Source of the DNA: Clostridia bacterium | GTDB lineage: Bacteria; Bacillota; Clostridia; Oscillospirales; CAG-272 | Length of the DNA stretch: 59,816 nucleotides | Assembly: GCA_017547655.1 (NCBI GenBank) | Contig: JAFYPF010000023.1 | Span: 1 to 59,816, forward strand | Reading direction: 5' to 3' | In this document: one piece after another, positions 49,833 through 58,161 of the stretch | Numbering within the stretch: the stretch's first letter is position 1 | Layout of the letters: the number at the start of each line of letters is the position of its first letter | Notes under the pieces: model-generated | What the model was told of the DNA's origin: nothing | Databases searched by the model: none | What the model saw: the letters and a program-made list of their open reading frames with translations, nothing else | Program-made: the position numbers and the translations under genes

Positions 49833-50987
49833 TTGATATACTTCGACAATGCCGCTACCACATTTCCAAAGCCCCCTGCCGTCGTTAACGAAATCATAAG
49901 CTGTATGTCCTCCTACTGCGGTAATCCCGGCAGAAGCGGTCATTCTCTTTCTATAAAATCCGCTGAAAAAATCTATGAGTGCCGTGAGCTTATTTCAAAA
50001 ATGTTCGGTATTGATAACCCGACCAACGTCGTCTTAACGCAAAACACCACCTATGCTATCAACATCGCCCTAAACGCCTTTGCAAAAAGAAAAACGCATA
50101 TTCTTATCAGCGATATTGAGCACAATTCGGTATATCGCACGGTTGCATCTCTTTATAAATTCGGTATCGACTACGATATTTTTACAGTCGACCCGTTTAA
50201 TATTAACAACACTCTTCATTCGATAAAACAAAAAATGCGCCAAAACACTTCTATACTCATCTGCGCACACGTCTCAAACGTATGCGGCATTACTCTTCCC
50301 ATCTTCGAAATAGGAACGCTATGCAAAAAATACGGTATTTACTTCATTGTAGACGGCGCACAAAGTGCGGGTACTCACTCTATAAATATACAAAACTGTA
50401 ATATTGATGCACTATGCTGTCCCGGTCACAAGGGACTTTACGGACCGCAAGGAACGGGCTTTGTTGTTTTCAATGACAAATACGCAACCGAAAAGCAACT
50501 AAAAAAGCTTTCGCCGTTTATCTACGGCGGCAACGGCTTTAATTCAGCCGACAAAAATATGCCCGATATTTTACCCGAGCGTTTCGAGGGCGGTACCCTT
50601 AACACCCCCGGTATTGCAGGTCTTGCCGAGGGAATTAAGTTTGTCAATGCAAGAACCGAATCTGTTATCTTTGAGCACACGTGCGCTCTTTATAACAGTG
50701 CGGTCGATATTGTAAAAAGTCTGCCCGATACGGTGGTATATTATCCCGAATTAAATGAAAGCTCAACGCTTCTTTTCAATATAAATAATATCGACTCGGA
50801 TACTGTTGCCGACAAGTTAAATGACAGCGGTATTTGTGTCCGTGCAGGGCTTCACTGCTCTCCTCTTGTCCACCAAAAACTTAACACCCACAATGGCGCT
50901 GTCAGAGTATCTTTCTCATATTTCAACACATTTTCCGAGCTTAACGTATTCTATAACGCTTTAAAAAACATCGTTTTAAATAGATAA
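49833..50987 (+). CDS. class V aminotransferase, NifS/cysteine desulfurase-like
   Basis: This PLP enzyme would remove sulfur or selenium from cysteine or selenocysteine. The 384-aa protein starts IYFDNAATTFPKPPAVV and has the PLP-lysine motif CCPGHKGLYGPQGTGF, VDGAQSAGTHSI and a C-terminal active-site loop with GICVRAGLHCSPLVHQ, where the Cys probably receives the persulfide. This short-loop form resembles group II desulfurases and selenocysteine lyases. The start is TTG (49833) with AGGTGAT overlapping the DUF3343 stop, so the pair is translationally coupled. Confidence 0.92.
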   Translation: MIYFDNAATTFPKPPAVVNEIISCMSSYCGNPGRSGHSLSIKSAEKIYECRELISKMFGIDNPTNVVLTQNTTYAINIALNAFAKRKTHILISDIEHNSVYRTVASLYKFGIDYDIFTVDPFNINNTLHSIKQKMRQNTSILICAHVSNVCGITLPIFEIGTLCKKYGIYFIVDGAQSAGTHSINIQNCNIDALCCPGHKGLYGPQGTGFVVFNDKYATEKQLKKLSPFIYGGNGFNSADKNMPDILPERFEGGTLNTPGIAGLAEGIKFVNARTESVIFEHTCALYNSAVDIVKSLPDTVVYYPELNESSTLLFNINNIDSDTVADKLNDSGICVRAGLHCSPLVHQKLNTHNGAVRVSFSYFNTFSELNVFYNALKNIVLNR

Positions 50988-51024
50988 GAGCTTTCCCGTT
51001 TATTTTACGGGAAAGCTCTTATCT
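50987..51024. terminator. hairpin after the NifS-like gene
   Basis: AGAGCTTTCCCGT pairs with ACGGGAAAGCTCT around TTATTTT. The following T run is short. Confidence 0.65.
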
Positions 51025-51107
51025 TAATCGTAGAAAAAATGTTTCAAAACAATTCTCCACCTCAAAAATGATATTGTTTGACTCGGCAGCAAAATAAACA
51101 ATAAATT

Positions 51108-51140
51108 GAGGCTGAGTTAATAACTCAACCTCTTTTTGTT
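51108..51140 (-). terminator. terminator of metY
   Basis: Minus strand: GAGGTTGAGTTA pairs imperfectly with TAACTCAGCCTC, followed by a weak T-rich stretch. Confidence 0.6.
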
Positions 51141-51161
51141 TTATTCTTTTACTGTTATTGA

Positions 51162-52442
51162 TTATACCTGCGCCAATGCCTGTTCTATATCTTCAATTAT
51201 ATCAGCCGCATCTTCAATTCCAACAGAAAATCTGATAAGGTCTGAACCTACACCTGCCTCTTCAAGCTGCTTGTCCGAAAGCTGACGGTGTGTTGTACTT
51301 GCGGGGTGAAGTACGCATGTTCTTGCATCTGCAACGTGTGTAACAATTGCAGCTAACTTCAAGCTGTCCATAAACTTCGTCGCCGCTTCTCTTCCGCCCT
51401 TTATACCGAAAGATACAACGCCGCAAGTTCCGTCGGGCATATATTTTTTAGCCAAGTCATAATACTTGTTGCCCTCAAGTCCGGGATAATTTACCCATGT
51501 AATCTTATCATGCACTTCAAGATACTTTGCAACCTTAAGAGCATTTTCACAATGTCTCTTTACTCGCAAAAATACTGTTTCGAGTCCGAGGTTAAGCAAA
51601 AATGCGTTGTTGGGAGACTGCATCGAACCAAGGTCTCTCATAAGATGCGCTGTCGCCTTTGTTATATATGCCACATTTCCGCAGTCCTTCGCATATACCA
51701 TACCGTGATATGATTCGTCGGGCTGTGTAAGTCCGGGGAATTTGTCTGCATTTGCAAGCCAGTCAAACTTACCGCCGTCAACAACTACACCACCGAGAGC
51801 TGTCGCATGTCCGTCAAGATATTTTGTAGTCGAGTGAACAACAATATCTGCGCCGTGCTCAAGAGGACGGCAGTTAACGGGTGTCGGGAATGTATTGTCA
51901 ATTATAAGCGGTACGCCGTTTGTGTGCGCGCACTTTGCAAAAAGCTCAATATCAAGAACAACGAGCGAGGGGTTTGAAAGGCTTTCTGCAAATACTGCCT
52001 TTGTGTTAGGCTTAAACGCCGCCATAAGCTCCTCTTCCGTCGCATCGGGAGATACAAACGTTACGTCTATTCCCATCTGTCTCAAGGTTACGTCGAAAAG
52101 GTTAAACGTTCCTCCGTATATCGCAGATGTGCTTATCAAATGGTCGCCGCATCTGCAGATATTAAATACCGAATAAAAGCTTGCCGCCTGTCCCGACGAC
52201 GTAAGCATAGCGCCTACTCCGCCCTCAAGCTGCGCTATCTTTCCTGCCGTATAGTCGCAGGTCGGATTCGCAAGTCTTGTATAAAAATATCCCGTCTCTT
52301 CAAGGTCAAACAGTTTACCCATCTGTTCGCTTGATTCGTATTTATACGTCGTGCTCTGTACTATTGGCATTACTCTCGGTTCGCCGTTCTTCGGTTCGTA
52401 TACGCCCTGTATGCATTTCGTGTTAAATCTGTAATCTTTCAT
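51162..52442 (-). CDS. metY: O-acetylhomoserine sulfhydrylase (MetY-like)
   Basis: The 426-aa PLP enzyme of the Cys/Met metabolism family makes homocysteine or cysteine from O-acetylated precursors and sulfide. It shows STTYKYESSEQMGKLFDLEETGYFYTRLANPT, SSGQAASFYSVFNI, the substrate-loop DNTFPTPVNCRPLEHGADI and the PLP lysine in VHSTTKYLDGHATALGG. It is the last gene of the trmL-gltX operon, 18 bases after glnS. No SAM riboswitch or T-box precedes it. Confidence 0.95.
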   Translation of the reverse strand: MKDYRFNTKCIQGVYEPKNGEPRVMPIVQSTTYKYESSEQMGKLFDLEETGYFYTRLANPTCDYTAGKIAQLEGGVGAMLTSSGQAASFYSVFNICRCGDHLISTSAIYGGTFNLFDVTLRQMGIDVTFVSPDATEEELMAAFKPNTKAVFAESLSNPSLVVLDIELFAKCAHTNGVPLIIDNTFPTPVNCRPLEHGADIVVHSTTKYLDGHATALGGVVVDGGKFDWLANADKFPGLTQPDESYHGMVYAKDCGNVAYITKATAHLMRDLGSMQSPNNAFLLNLGLETVFLRVKRHCENALKVAKYLEVHDKITWVNYPGLEGNKYYDLAKKYMPDGTCGVVSFGIKGGREAATKFMDSLKLAAIVTHVADARTCVLHPASTTHRQLSDKQLEEAGVGSDLIRFSVGIEDAADIIEDIEQALAQV

Positions 52443-52460
52443 ATTCTTGCACCACCTTTT

Positions 52461-54116
52461 TTACTTTACCTTGTAGCTGTCCTTTAAGGATACAATTCTG
52501 TTAAACGTATTTTCATGCTTTGAGTCAAGTGTGTAATATCCCATTCTTACAAACTGGAACTTGTCGCCTATCTTTGCCTCTTTAAGCGCAGGTTCTGCCT
52601 TACAGCCCGTCAGCTTCTTTACAGAATCGGGATTAAGATAATCGTCATAAGTCTTGTCCTCGGGCATATTGTTCATATCTGCCTCGGTAAACAATCTGTC
52701 ATAAAACATTATATCGGTATCCATAGCATACTTCGCAGATACCCAATGGATTGTTCCCTTTACCTTTCTTCCGTCAACGGGATTTCCGTTGCCCGTCTCA
52801 AGGTCCGCCGTACACCTGATTTCCTTTACATCACCGTTTTCGTCCTTGATTATCTCGTTGCACTTAACGATATATCCGCCCATGAGTCTTACTTCCCCGT
52901 CGGGCTTCATTCTGAAAAACTTTGGAGGAGGAACTTCAGCAAAGTCGCTCTTCTCTATATAAAGCTCTCTTGTAAACGGTACTTTTCTTGTTCCCGCATT
53001 TTCGTCGTTGGGGTTGTTTGGCAGTTCAAAATACTCAACCTTGTCTTCGGGATAGTTCGAAATAACTACCTTTACGGGTTCGGTTACGCATATTCTTCTC
53101 TGTGCTGTCATATTAAGCTCTTCTCTCAAGCAATATTCGAGAAGCTCTATATCAACCAAGCTATACGCCTTTGCAACACCCGCGCGCTTAACAAACTCAA
53201 TTATCGACGAGGGTGTAAAGCCCCTTCTTCTGAGCGCGCAAAGTGTAGGCAGTCTCGGATCGTCCCAACCGTCTGCTATGCCCGTCTCTACAAGCTTACG
53301 AAGATAACGTTTACTCATAACTGTATAAGTTACGTTAAGTCTTGCAAACTCTCTCTGCTTCGGCTTTTGTTCAAAGCCTATATTGTCTATAACCCACTCA
53401 TATAAAGGTCTGTGATTTTCAAACTCAATCGAGCAAAGTGAATGTGTTATCCCCTCGAGCGCGTCCTGTATCGGGTGCGCATAATCGTAAAGAGGATATA
53501 TGCACCACTTGTCGCCCTGTCTGTGGTGGCTTGTATGAACTATACGGTAGATAGCGGGATCCCTCATATTCATATTGGGCGATGCCATATCTATCTTCGC
53601 TCTTAACGTTCTTGTTCCGTCTTCAAATTCGCCATTTCTCATTCTTTCGAACAAATCGAGGTTCTCCTCAGGCGTTCTGTCTCTGTATGGGCTGTTTTTA
53701 CCCGGAGTCGTCAACGTGCCTCTGTATTCACGCATCTCATCAGCAGAAAGGTCGCATACGTATGCCTTACCCTCTTTTATAAGCTTAACAGCAAATTCAT
53801 AGCACTTGTCAAAATAATCCGAGCCGTAGTATATACCTCCGTCGGGTTCTGCTCCAAGCCACTTCAAGTCCTCCAAAATGGAAACAACGTATTCGTTGTC
53901 CTCCTTTGCGGGGTTTGTGTCGTCATATCGCAAGTTAAACTGTCCGCCGAATTTTCTTGCCGCAGAGTGATTTATCCATATAGCCTTCGCGCTTCCTATG
54001 TGAAGATACCCGTTAGGCTCCGGCGGAAATCTCGTGTGTACGTGTGTATAGCCGCCCTCGCGAAGGTCTGTTTCAATTATTTCTTCTATAAAATTACCAT
54101 TCGTAATCTCGTCCAT
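52461..54116 (-). CDS. glnS: glutamine-tRNA ligase
   Basis: GlnRS charges tRNA-Gln directly. The 551-aa protein has the HIGH motif as PPEPNGYLHIGSAKA, DDTNPAKED, the KMSKS equivalent MSKRYLRKLV and a C-terminal beta-barrel anticodon region (KVKGTIHWVSAKYA). Many Clostridia rely on GatCAB and a non-discriminating GluRS, so glnS beside gltX is notable. A tRNA-Gln(CTG) is encoded at 34058-34131. It starts 13 bases after gltX. Confidence 0.97.
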   Translation of the reverse strand: MDEITNGNFIEEIIETDLREGGYTHVHTRFPPEPNGYLHIGSAKAIWINHSAARKFGGQFNLRYDDTNPAKEDNEYVVSILEDLKWLGAEPDGGIYYGSDYFDKCYEFAVKLIKEGKAYVCDLSADEMREYRGTLTTPGKNSPYRDRTPEENLDLFERMRNGEFEDGTRTLRAKIDMASPNMNMRDPAIYRIVHTSHHRQGDKWCIYPLYDYAHPIQDALEGITHSLCSIEFENHRPLYEWVIDNIGFEQKPKQREFARLNVTYTVMSKRYLRKLVETGIADGWDDPRLPTLCALRRRGFTPSSIIEFVKRAGVAKAYSLVDIELLEYCLREELNMTAQRRICVTEPVKVVISNYPEDKVEYFELPNNPNDENAGTRKVPFTRELYIEKSDFAEVPPPKFFRMKPDGEVRLMGGYIVKCNEIIKDENGDVKEIRCTADLETGNGNPVDGRKVKGTIHWVSAKYAMDTDIMFYDRLFTEADMNNMPEDKTYDDYLNPDSVKKLTGCKAEPALKEAKIGDKFQFVRMGYYTLDSKHENTFNRIVSLKDSYKVK

Positions 54117-54128
54117 CTTTATACCTCA

Positions 54129-55799
54129 TCAAAACGCATTTGCTGCCTTTTCCAAACGGCTGAGCACTCTTTCTTTTCCAAGTATTCTCATAATCTCGTG
54201 CATATCGGGTGAATTAGTTCTGCCTGTTACTGCTATACGCAGAAGCATACTTACGTCGGCTACGCTACCCTTAAAGTTCTCGGGGTTTGCCTTGTATTCT
54301 TTCATATCAGATGCAAAACCGTATTTCTCGCTTATCGCCTTTACCTTGTCAAACCAAACGCCGTTGTCGTCGTTTTCGTCATAGTTTGCCGCAAATTCGG
54401 TAAAGATATTCTTTACGTCTTCACGTGCAAACTGTGTCGGAATTTCAGCCTCTGCCTCAAACAAACTGTCGTAAAAATACGACATATAAGGCTTAACATC
54501 TTTCCATACCGCAAAGTCTTTTCTCGGCTTCTTGCCGCCTCTGCCCATCGCAAGTATTCTCTTTGCGTATTCGGGGTTAGTTTCAAGCAACTCTGCAAAA
54601 TCCTTGTCGTATTCGTCTGCCCACTCGGTTACTCCCTCGTAAACCTCGTCTGCAGTCATTCTTGAAATCGCATTCTTACTTACGTCATTCAGCTTATCAA
54701 AGTCAAACAAAGCTCCCGACGTACTCATCTTCTTTATCGAGAACGGAAAATCAAGATATGACTTGTCGGGGTTAGCCATTCTCCACTCCTCAAAGTTTGA
54801 GTTGAGAAGTGTCATAACGTATTCGTTTACGCTTACGGGCGGATAACCGTTCTCTCTGTAATCGGATACCGCGGCTCCGTTATCTCTCTTTGAAAGTTTC
54901 TTCTTGGAGTTGCCCTCCATCTTCATAAGCTGCGCTATATGCATATATTTAGGCAACTTGAAGTTCAAATATCTGAAAAGCATTATGTGCTTCGCCAAAG
55001 ACGGAAGCCACTCTTCACCTCTGATAACGTGTGTCGTGCCCATAAGATGATCGTCTACTGCGTGCGCAAAGTGATACGTCGGTATACCGTCGCTCTTAAG
55101 CAATACAAAGTCTTCATCATTTTCGGGTACTTCAAGCTTACCCTTTATCAAATCAACAAAAGGTGTCTTTTTCTCATTATCGCCGTCGGAAAGTATACGA
55201 AGTACAAAGGGGTTACCTTTCTTTATCTGCTCCTCCGCTTCTTCGTAAGTAATATTACGGAGCTTCTTTATCTCTTCTTTTTCCGTATCGGGGTTATTGT
55301 GCCAGTCCTTGTTCTTTATCTCTGCTTTCTTGTCGGTCGCATGAAGCGCTTCAAGCTCCTCTTCGGTGGTAAAACAAGGATATGCCTTTCTCTCTCTTAC
55401 AAGCTGCTTTGCAAAAGTCTGATATATCTCGCCTCTCTGACTCTGTCTGTAAGGTCCGTATATACCAAACTCCTTTTCGTCTGCCAGTGCGCCCTCGTCA
55501 AAGTGTATCTGATAATAAGCCAAAGTCTCGATTATGTCCTTTTCTGCTCCCTTAACCTCTCTCTTCGAGTCGGTATCCTCTATACGAAGATAAAATACTC
55601 CATCGCTCTGATGTGCAAGTCTCTCTGCGATTCTTGCAGGAAACAACGTTCCGAAATGCATAAAACCTGTAGGCGACGGAGCAATTCTCGTTACCTTTGC
55701 GCCCTCGGGCAAGTTTCTCCTCGGAAATCTCGCCTCAATATCCTCGGGGCTTCCTGTTATATGAGGAAATAAAAGTTCTGCTAACTTGTTGTAATCCAT
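54129..55799 (-). CDS. gltX: glutamate-tRNA ligase
   Basis: GluRS charges tRNA-Glu. The 556-aa protein has RIAPSPTGFMHFGTLFPARI (the HIGH region as HFGT), EDTDSKREV, the zinc-less variant of the middle domain, the KMSKS loop as KKLSKRDNGAA and a C-terminal helical anticodon domain. It is longer than the usual ~490 aa, with an insertion in the catalytic domain. ATG 55799 is chosen because GAGGTG lies just upstream; a GTG 9 bases earlier overlaps the MBL stop. Confidence 0.96.
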   Translation of the reverse strand: MDYNKLAELLFPHITGSPEDIEARFPRRNLPEGAKVTRIAPSPTGFMHFGTLFPARIAERLAHQSDGVFYLRIEDTDSKREVKGAEKDIIETLAYYQIHFDEGALADEKEFGIYGPYRQSQRGEIYQTFAKQLVRERKAYPCFTTEEELEALHATDKKAEIKNKDWHNNPDTEKEEIKKLRNITYEEAEEQIKKGNPFVLRILSDGDNEKKTPFVDLIKGKLEVPENDEDFVLLKSDGIPTYHFAHAVDDHLMGTTHVIRGEEWLPSLAKHIMLFRYLNFKLPKYMHIAQLMKMEGNSKKKLSKRDNGAAVSDYRENGYPPVSVNEYVMTLLNSNFEEWRMANPDKSYLDFPFSIKKMSTSGALFDFDKLNDVSKNAISRMTADEVYEGVTEWADEYDKDFAELLETNPEYAKRILAMGRGGKKPRKDFAVWKDVKPYMSYFYDSLFEAEAEIPTQFAREDVKNIFTEFAANYDENDDNGVWFDKVKAISEKYGFASDMKEYKANPENFKGSVADVSMLLRIAVTGRTNSPDMHEIMRILGKERVLSRLEKAANAF

Positions 55800-55804
55800 C
55801 GTCT

Positions 55805-56428
55805 TCACCTCAAAGTTTTCATATATATGTTGTTATTCTTTTCGTAATTTAAAGTCGTACTTTCGCCGTGTCCGGGATATACCGCATAGTCCTTTTCGAG
55901 CGCTCTGATCTTCTTCATCGAACCCAACATAGCATCAAAACTGCCTCCGTACAGGTCCGTTCTGCCCACAGTCTCTTTGAACAACGTATCTCCCGATACT
56001 ATCCAGCTGTCTGAAATATAGCATACAGAGCCCTGTGTGTGCCCCGGTGTATGAAGCACCCTTAACTCTTCTCCGCCAATCTCTATTATGTCGCCGTCAG
56101 CAAGTAAATGCTCAACGTTTTCAAACTCAATCTCTTTTCCCGTCGCACCTAACATATGATTTAAATTCGGATCGTTAAGCATCTTCAGGTCTTCTTTGTG
56201 AATATATAATTCCGCACCGCTCTTTCTCAAATCATCAACCGCCATTATGTGGTCAAAATGCGCGTGTGTCAAAAGTATCTTGTCTAATTTAAGTCCAAGC
56301 TCATTCAGCTTATCCTCTATTATATCGGCATTTGCCGCAGGATCAATAACAGCCGCCTTGTTGTCTTTGCCGTATACTATATAGCAATTCGTCTTTAACG
56401 GTCCCAAAATAAGTTGTGTTATATTCAT
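55805..56428 (-). CDS. metallo-beta-lactamase fold hydrolase (GloB-like)
   Basis: The 207-aa protein has the binuclear metal motif THAHFDH, TPGHTQGSVCYI, SGDTLFKETVGRTDL and the final PGHGESTTL of the glyoxalase II-like group. It may hydrolyse S-acylglutathione-like or other thioesters; the true substrate is unknown. ATG 56428 follows AGGGTGA by 5 bases; a GTG 9 bases upstream is also possible. The gene overlaps the trmL-gltX operon frame. Confidence 0.88.
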   Translation of the reverse strand: MNITQLILGPLKTNCYIVYGKDNKAAVIDPAANADIIEDKLNELGLKLDKILLTHAHFDHIMAVDDLRKSGAELYIHKEDLKMLNDPNLNHMLGATGKEIEFENVEHLLADGDIIEIGGEELRVLHTPGHTQGSVCYISDSWIVSGDTLFKETVGRTDLYGGSFDAMLGSMKKIRALEKDYAVYPGHGESTTLNYEKNNNIYMKTLR

Positions 56429-56449
56429 AAAAATCACCCTGTTCCTTTT

Positions 56450-56941
56450 TTAGTTATTCGGAAATACTCCCTCTTCAAGCATTCCGTCAAAATTACGTTG
56501 GCGAAGCACCTCATATACCGCTATTGCAGCCGAGTTTGATAAATTTAAACTGCGAAGCCCGTTTCTCATAGGTATTCTGACGCACCTATCTATATTTGCC
56601 TTAAGCAGCTCCTCGGGCAGTCCCTTTGTCTCCTTGCCAAACACAAGAAACACCCGCTTTGGATATATCGCCGTTACGTGAGAAACCGGCGCTTTGGTAG
56701 AAAAGAAAAACATTTGTTCATCTTTGTTCTTCTCAAAAAACTCGTCTGAATTCTCGTAATACGTTATGTCAAGCTGATGCCAATAATCAAGCCCCGCCCT
56801 CTTCAGTTTCGCATTGTCTATCTCAAAGCCCATAGGCTTTACCAAGTGTAATGCCGCGCCCGTCGCCGCACACGTTCTTGCTATATTCCCCGTGTTCTGC
56901 GGTATCTCGGGTTCAATAAGCACTATGTTTATGTCTGCCAT
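56450..56941 (-). CDS. trmL: tRNA (cytidine(34)-2'-O)-methyltransferase
   Basis: TrmL methylates the wobble nucleotide of tRNA-Leu with SAM. The 163-aa SPOUT protein has IVLIEPEIPQNTGNIARTCAATGA, FGKETKGLP and the knot end IPMRNGLRSLNLSNSAAIAVYE. It is the first gene of the operon, 33-40 bases from its promoter region, and precedes the MBL gene. Confidence 0.96.
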   Translation of the reverse strand: MADINIVLIEPEIPQNTGNIARTCAATGAALHLVKPMGFEIDNAKLKRAGLDYWHQLDITYYENSDEFFEKNKDEQMFFFSTKAPVSHVTAIYPKRVFLVFGKETKGLPEELLKANIDRCVRIPMRNGLRSLNLSNSAAIAVYEVLRQRNFDGMLEEGVFPNN

Positions 56942-56980
56942 CTTTTCACCTATTATCCCAAAGTATATTTAATTTTATAT

Positions 56981-57009
56981 ATTATAATACATATATTGCC
57001 TTTTTTCAA
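56981..57009 (-). promoter_or_regulatory. sigma-A promoter of the trmL-gltX-glnS-metY operon
   Basis: Minus strand: -35 TTGAAA (57004-57009), 17 bases, -10 TATAAT (56981-56986). Confidence 0.85.
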
Positions 57010-57018
57010 GGGATATAA

Positions 57019-57066
57019 CAAAAAAACAACAGAGCGCACTATAAAAACGTGTACTCTGCTGTTTAT
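57019..57066 (-). terminator. terminator of the DUF436 gene
   Basis: Minus strand: AACAGCAGAG pairs with CTCTGTTGTT around an AT-rich interior, then seven T's. Confidence 0.75.
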
Positions 57067-57194
57067 TTTTTTAAATTCTATCGTACGTAACTCAAAAAAA
57101 ACGAAAAAAGGAATTTCCCAACGATGTCTCACACAAACACAAAAACACGTCGGATTACCAATGTGCAATTAAATTATGTAAGGTCCACAAAAAA

Positions 57195-57743
57195 TCACAT
57201 AAGGTTATCGTCGTATTTCGCGCGTTCTCCACCAATATATTTAGCTCTCGTTCTTGCGCACACAACGTATGCCGAGCCGATAGACTTTCTTTCTACTCTC
57301 AAGGGCACGGCTACCTCTTTCAAATGCATACCTATAAGTGTCGAGCCTATATCTATTCCCGCATCAGCCTTGATGTGTTCAACGGCTACAGGATCCTTGA
57401 AAGTCTTATATGCAGTCATTGCAAACGCTCCGCCCGCATGAAGCTGCGGTACAGCGTTAACTATCTCTTCCCAAGGCTTCAACGCCGCTCTTTCAACTAT
57501 CAACGCTCTGTTTAAATGCTCACAGCACTGTACTGCCAGATATACTCCCTTTTCACAAAGAACCTTATATATCTCACCAAATACTGCCTCTGCAACATCA
57601 ACGCTTGAATCGCTTCCAATCTTCGAGCCTCTTACCTCACTTGAAGAGCTGCCCATTACTACAAGCATTCCACTCTTAAGCTTTGCCGCCTCGCAAAACT
57701 GCTCTGCCAACTCTCTCGCTTCACTTCTAATTTTCTCTATCAT
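57195..57743 (-). CDS. DUF436/UPF0340 family protein (YwlG-like)
   Basis: The 182-aa protein matches the TIGR01440/UPF0340 family: VVMGSSSSEVRGSKIGSDSSVDVAEAVF, QCCEHLNRALIVER, LHAGGAFA and ADAGIDIGSTLIGMHLKEVAVPLR. The function of the family is unknown. ATG 57743 is chosen for AAGGGAG upstream. A promoter (57782-57810) and two terminators isolate it as a single-gene unit. Confidence 0.93.
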   Translation of the reverse strand: MIEKIRSEARELAEQFCEAAKLKSGMLVVMGSSSSEVRGSKIGSDSSVDVAEAVFGEIYKVLCEKGVYLAVQCCEHLNRALIVERAALKPWEEIVNAVPQLHAGGAFAMTAYKTFKDPVAVEHIKADAGIDIGSTLIGMHLKEVAVPLRVERKSIGSAYVVCARTRAKYIGGERAKYDDNLM

Positions 57744-57781
57744 ATTCTTATCTCCCTTCAAGGATACGTCTTTCTAACGCA

Positions 57782-57810
57782 ATTATACCACCAAAGCCGA
57801 CAAAACTCAA
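57782..57810 (-). promoter_or_regulatory. sigma-A promoter of the DUF436 gene
   Basis: Minus strand: -35 TTGAGT (57805-57810), 17 bases, -10 TATAAT (57782-57787). Confidence 0.75.
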
Positions 57811-57819
57811 GTGTTTACA

Positions 57820-57858
57820 AAAAAAAGACAGTATATTTTCAAAACACACTGTCTTTTT
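57820..57858 (-). terminator. terminator of the spoIVA-ylmC unit
   Basis: Minus strand: AAAAAGACAGT pairs with ACTGTCTTTTT around a partly paired interior, then T's. Confidence 0.85.
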
Positions 57859-57864
57859 AGCCGT

Positions 57865-58149
57865 TTATCTGTGTCTGCAATTATCTCTACCCGGCTCGTA
57901 TAATTCCCCTACGTTTACAAGTATTATATCGTCTCCTATCTTATCTATTTTACACCACGGTATATTAAATCCGTCAACCTTGCCAAACAAGCTCACCTTT
58001 TCGTCTTTAGGTACTACGAGTGACATTATCTTTCCGTCGCAAACGTTAAATTCCACGTCTATAACGCATCCCAACCGCCTGCCGTCGCATATATTTATAA
58101 CTTCTTTGTTACGTAAATCTGTTATACAACATTTCTCAAACATACGCAT
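57865..58149 (-). CDS. ylmC: YlmC/YmxH-family sporulation protein
   Basis: The 94-aa protein has the PRC-barrel-like pattern of the YlmC/YmxH family: RNKEVINICDGRRLGCVIDVEFNV, GKIMSLVVP and the FNIPWCKIDKIGDDIILV stretch. ylmC/ymxH genes are in the spore regulon in Bacillus and Clostridia. It lies 12 bases after spoIVA and is probably controlled by the same sigma-E promoter. Confidence 0.9.
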   Translation of the reverse strand: MRMFEKCCITDLRNKEVINICDGRRLGCVIDVEFNVCDGKIMSLVVPKDEKVSLFGKVDGFNIPWCKIDKIGDDIILVNVGELYEPGRDNCRHR

Positions 58150-58161
58150 TATCCTTTTTCT

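Noticed and set aside
56942-57194. Small genes in the gap between trmL and the DUF436 gene
   Set aside because: Apart from the promoter and the terminator at 57019-57066, I see no ribosome site with a convincing frame in this stretch.
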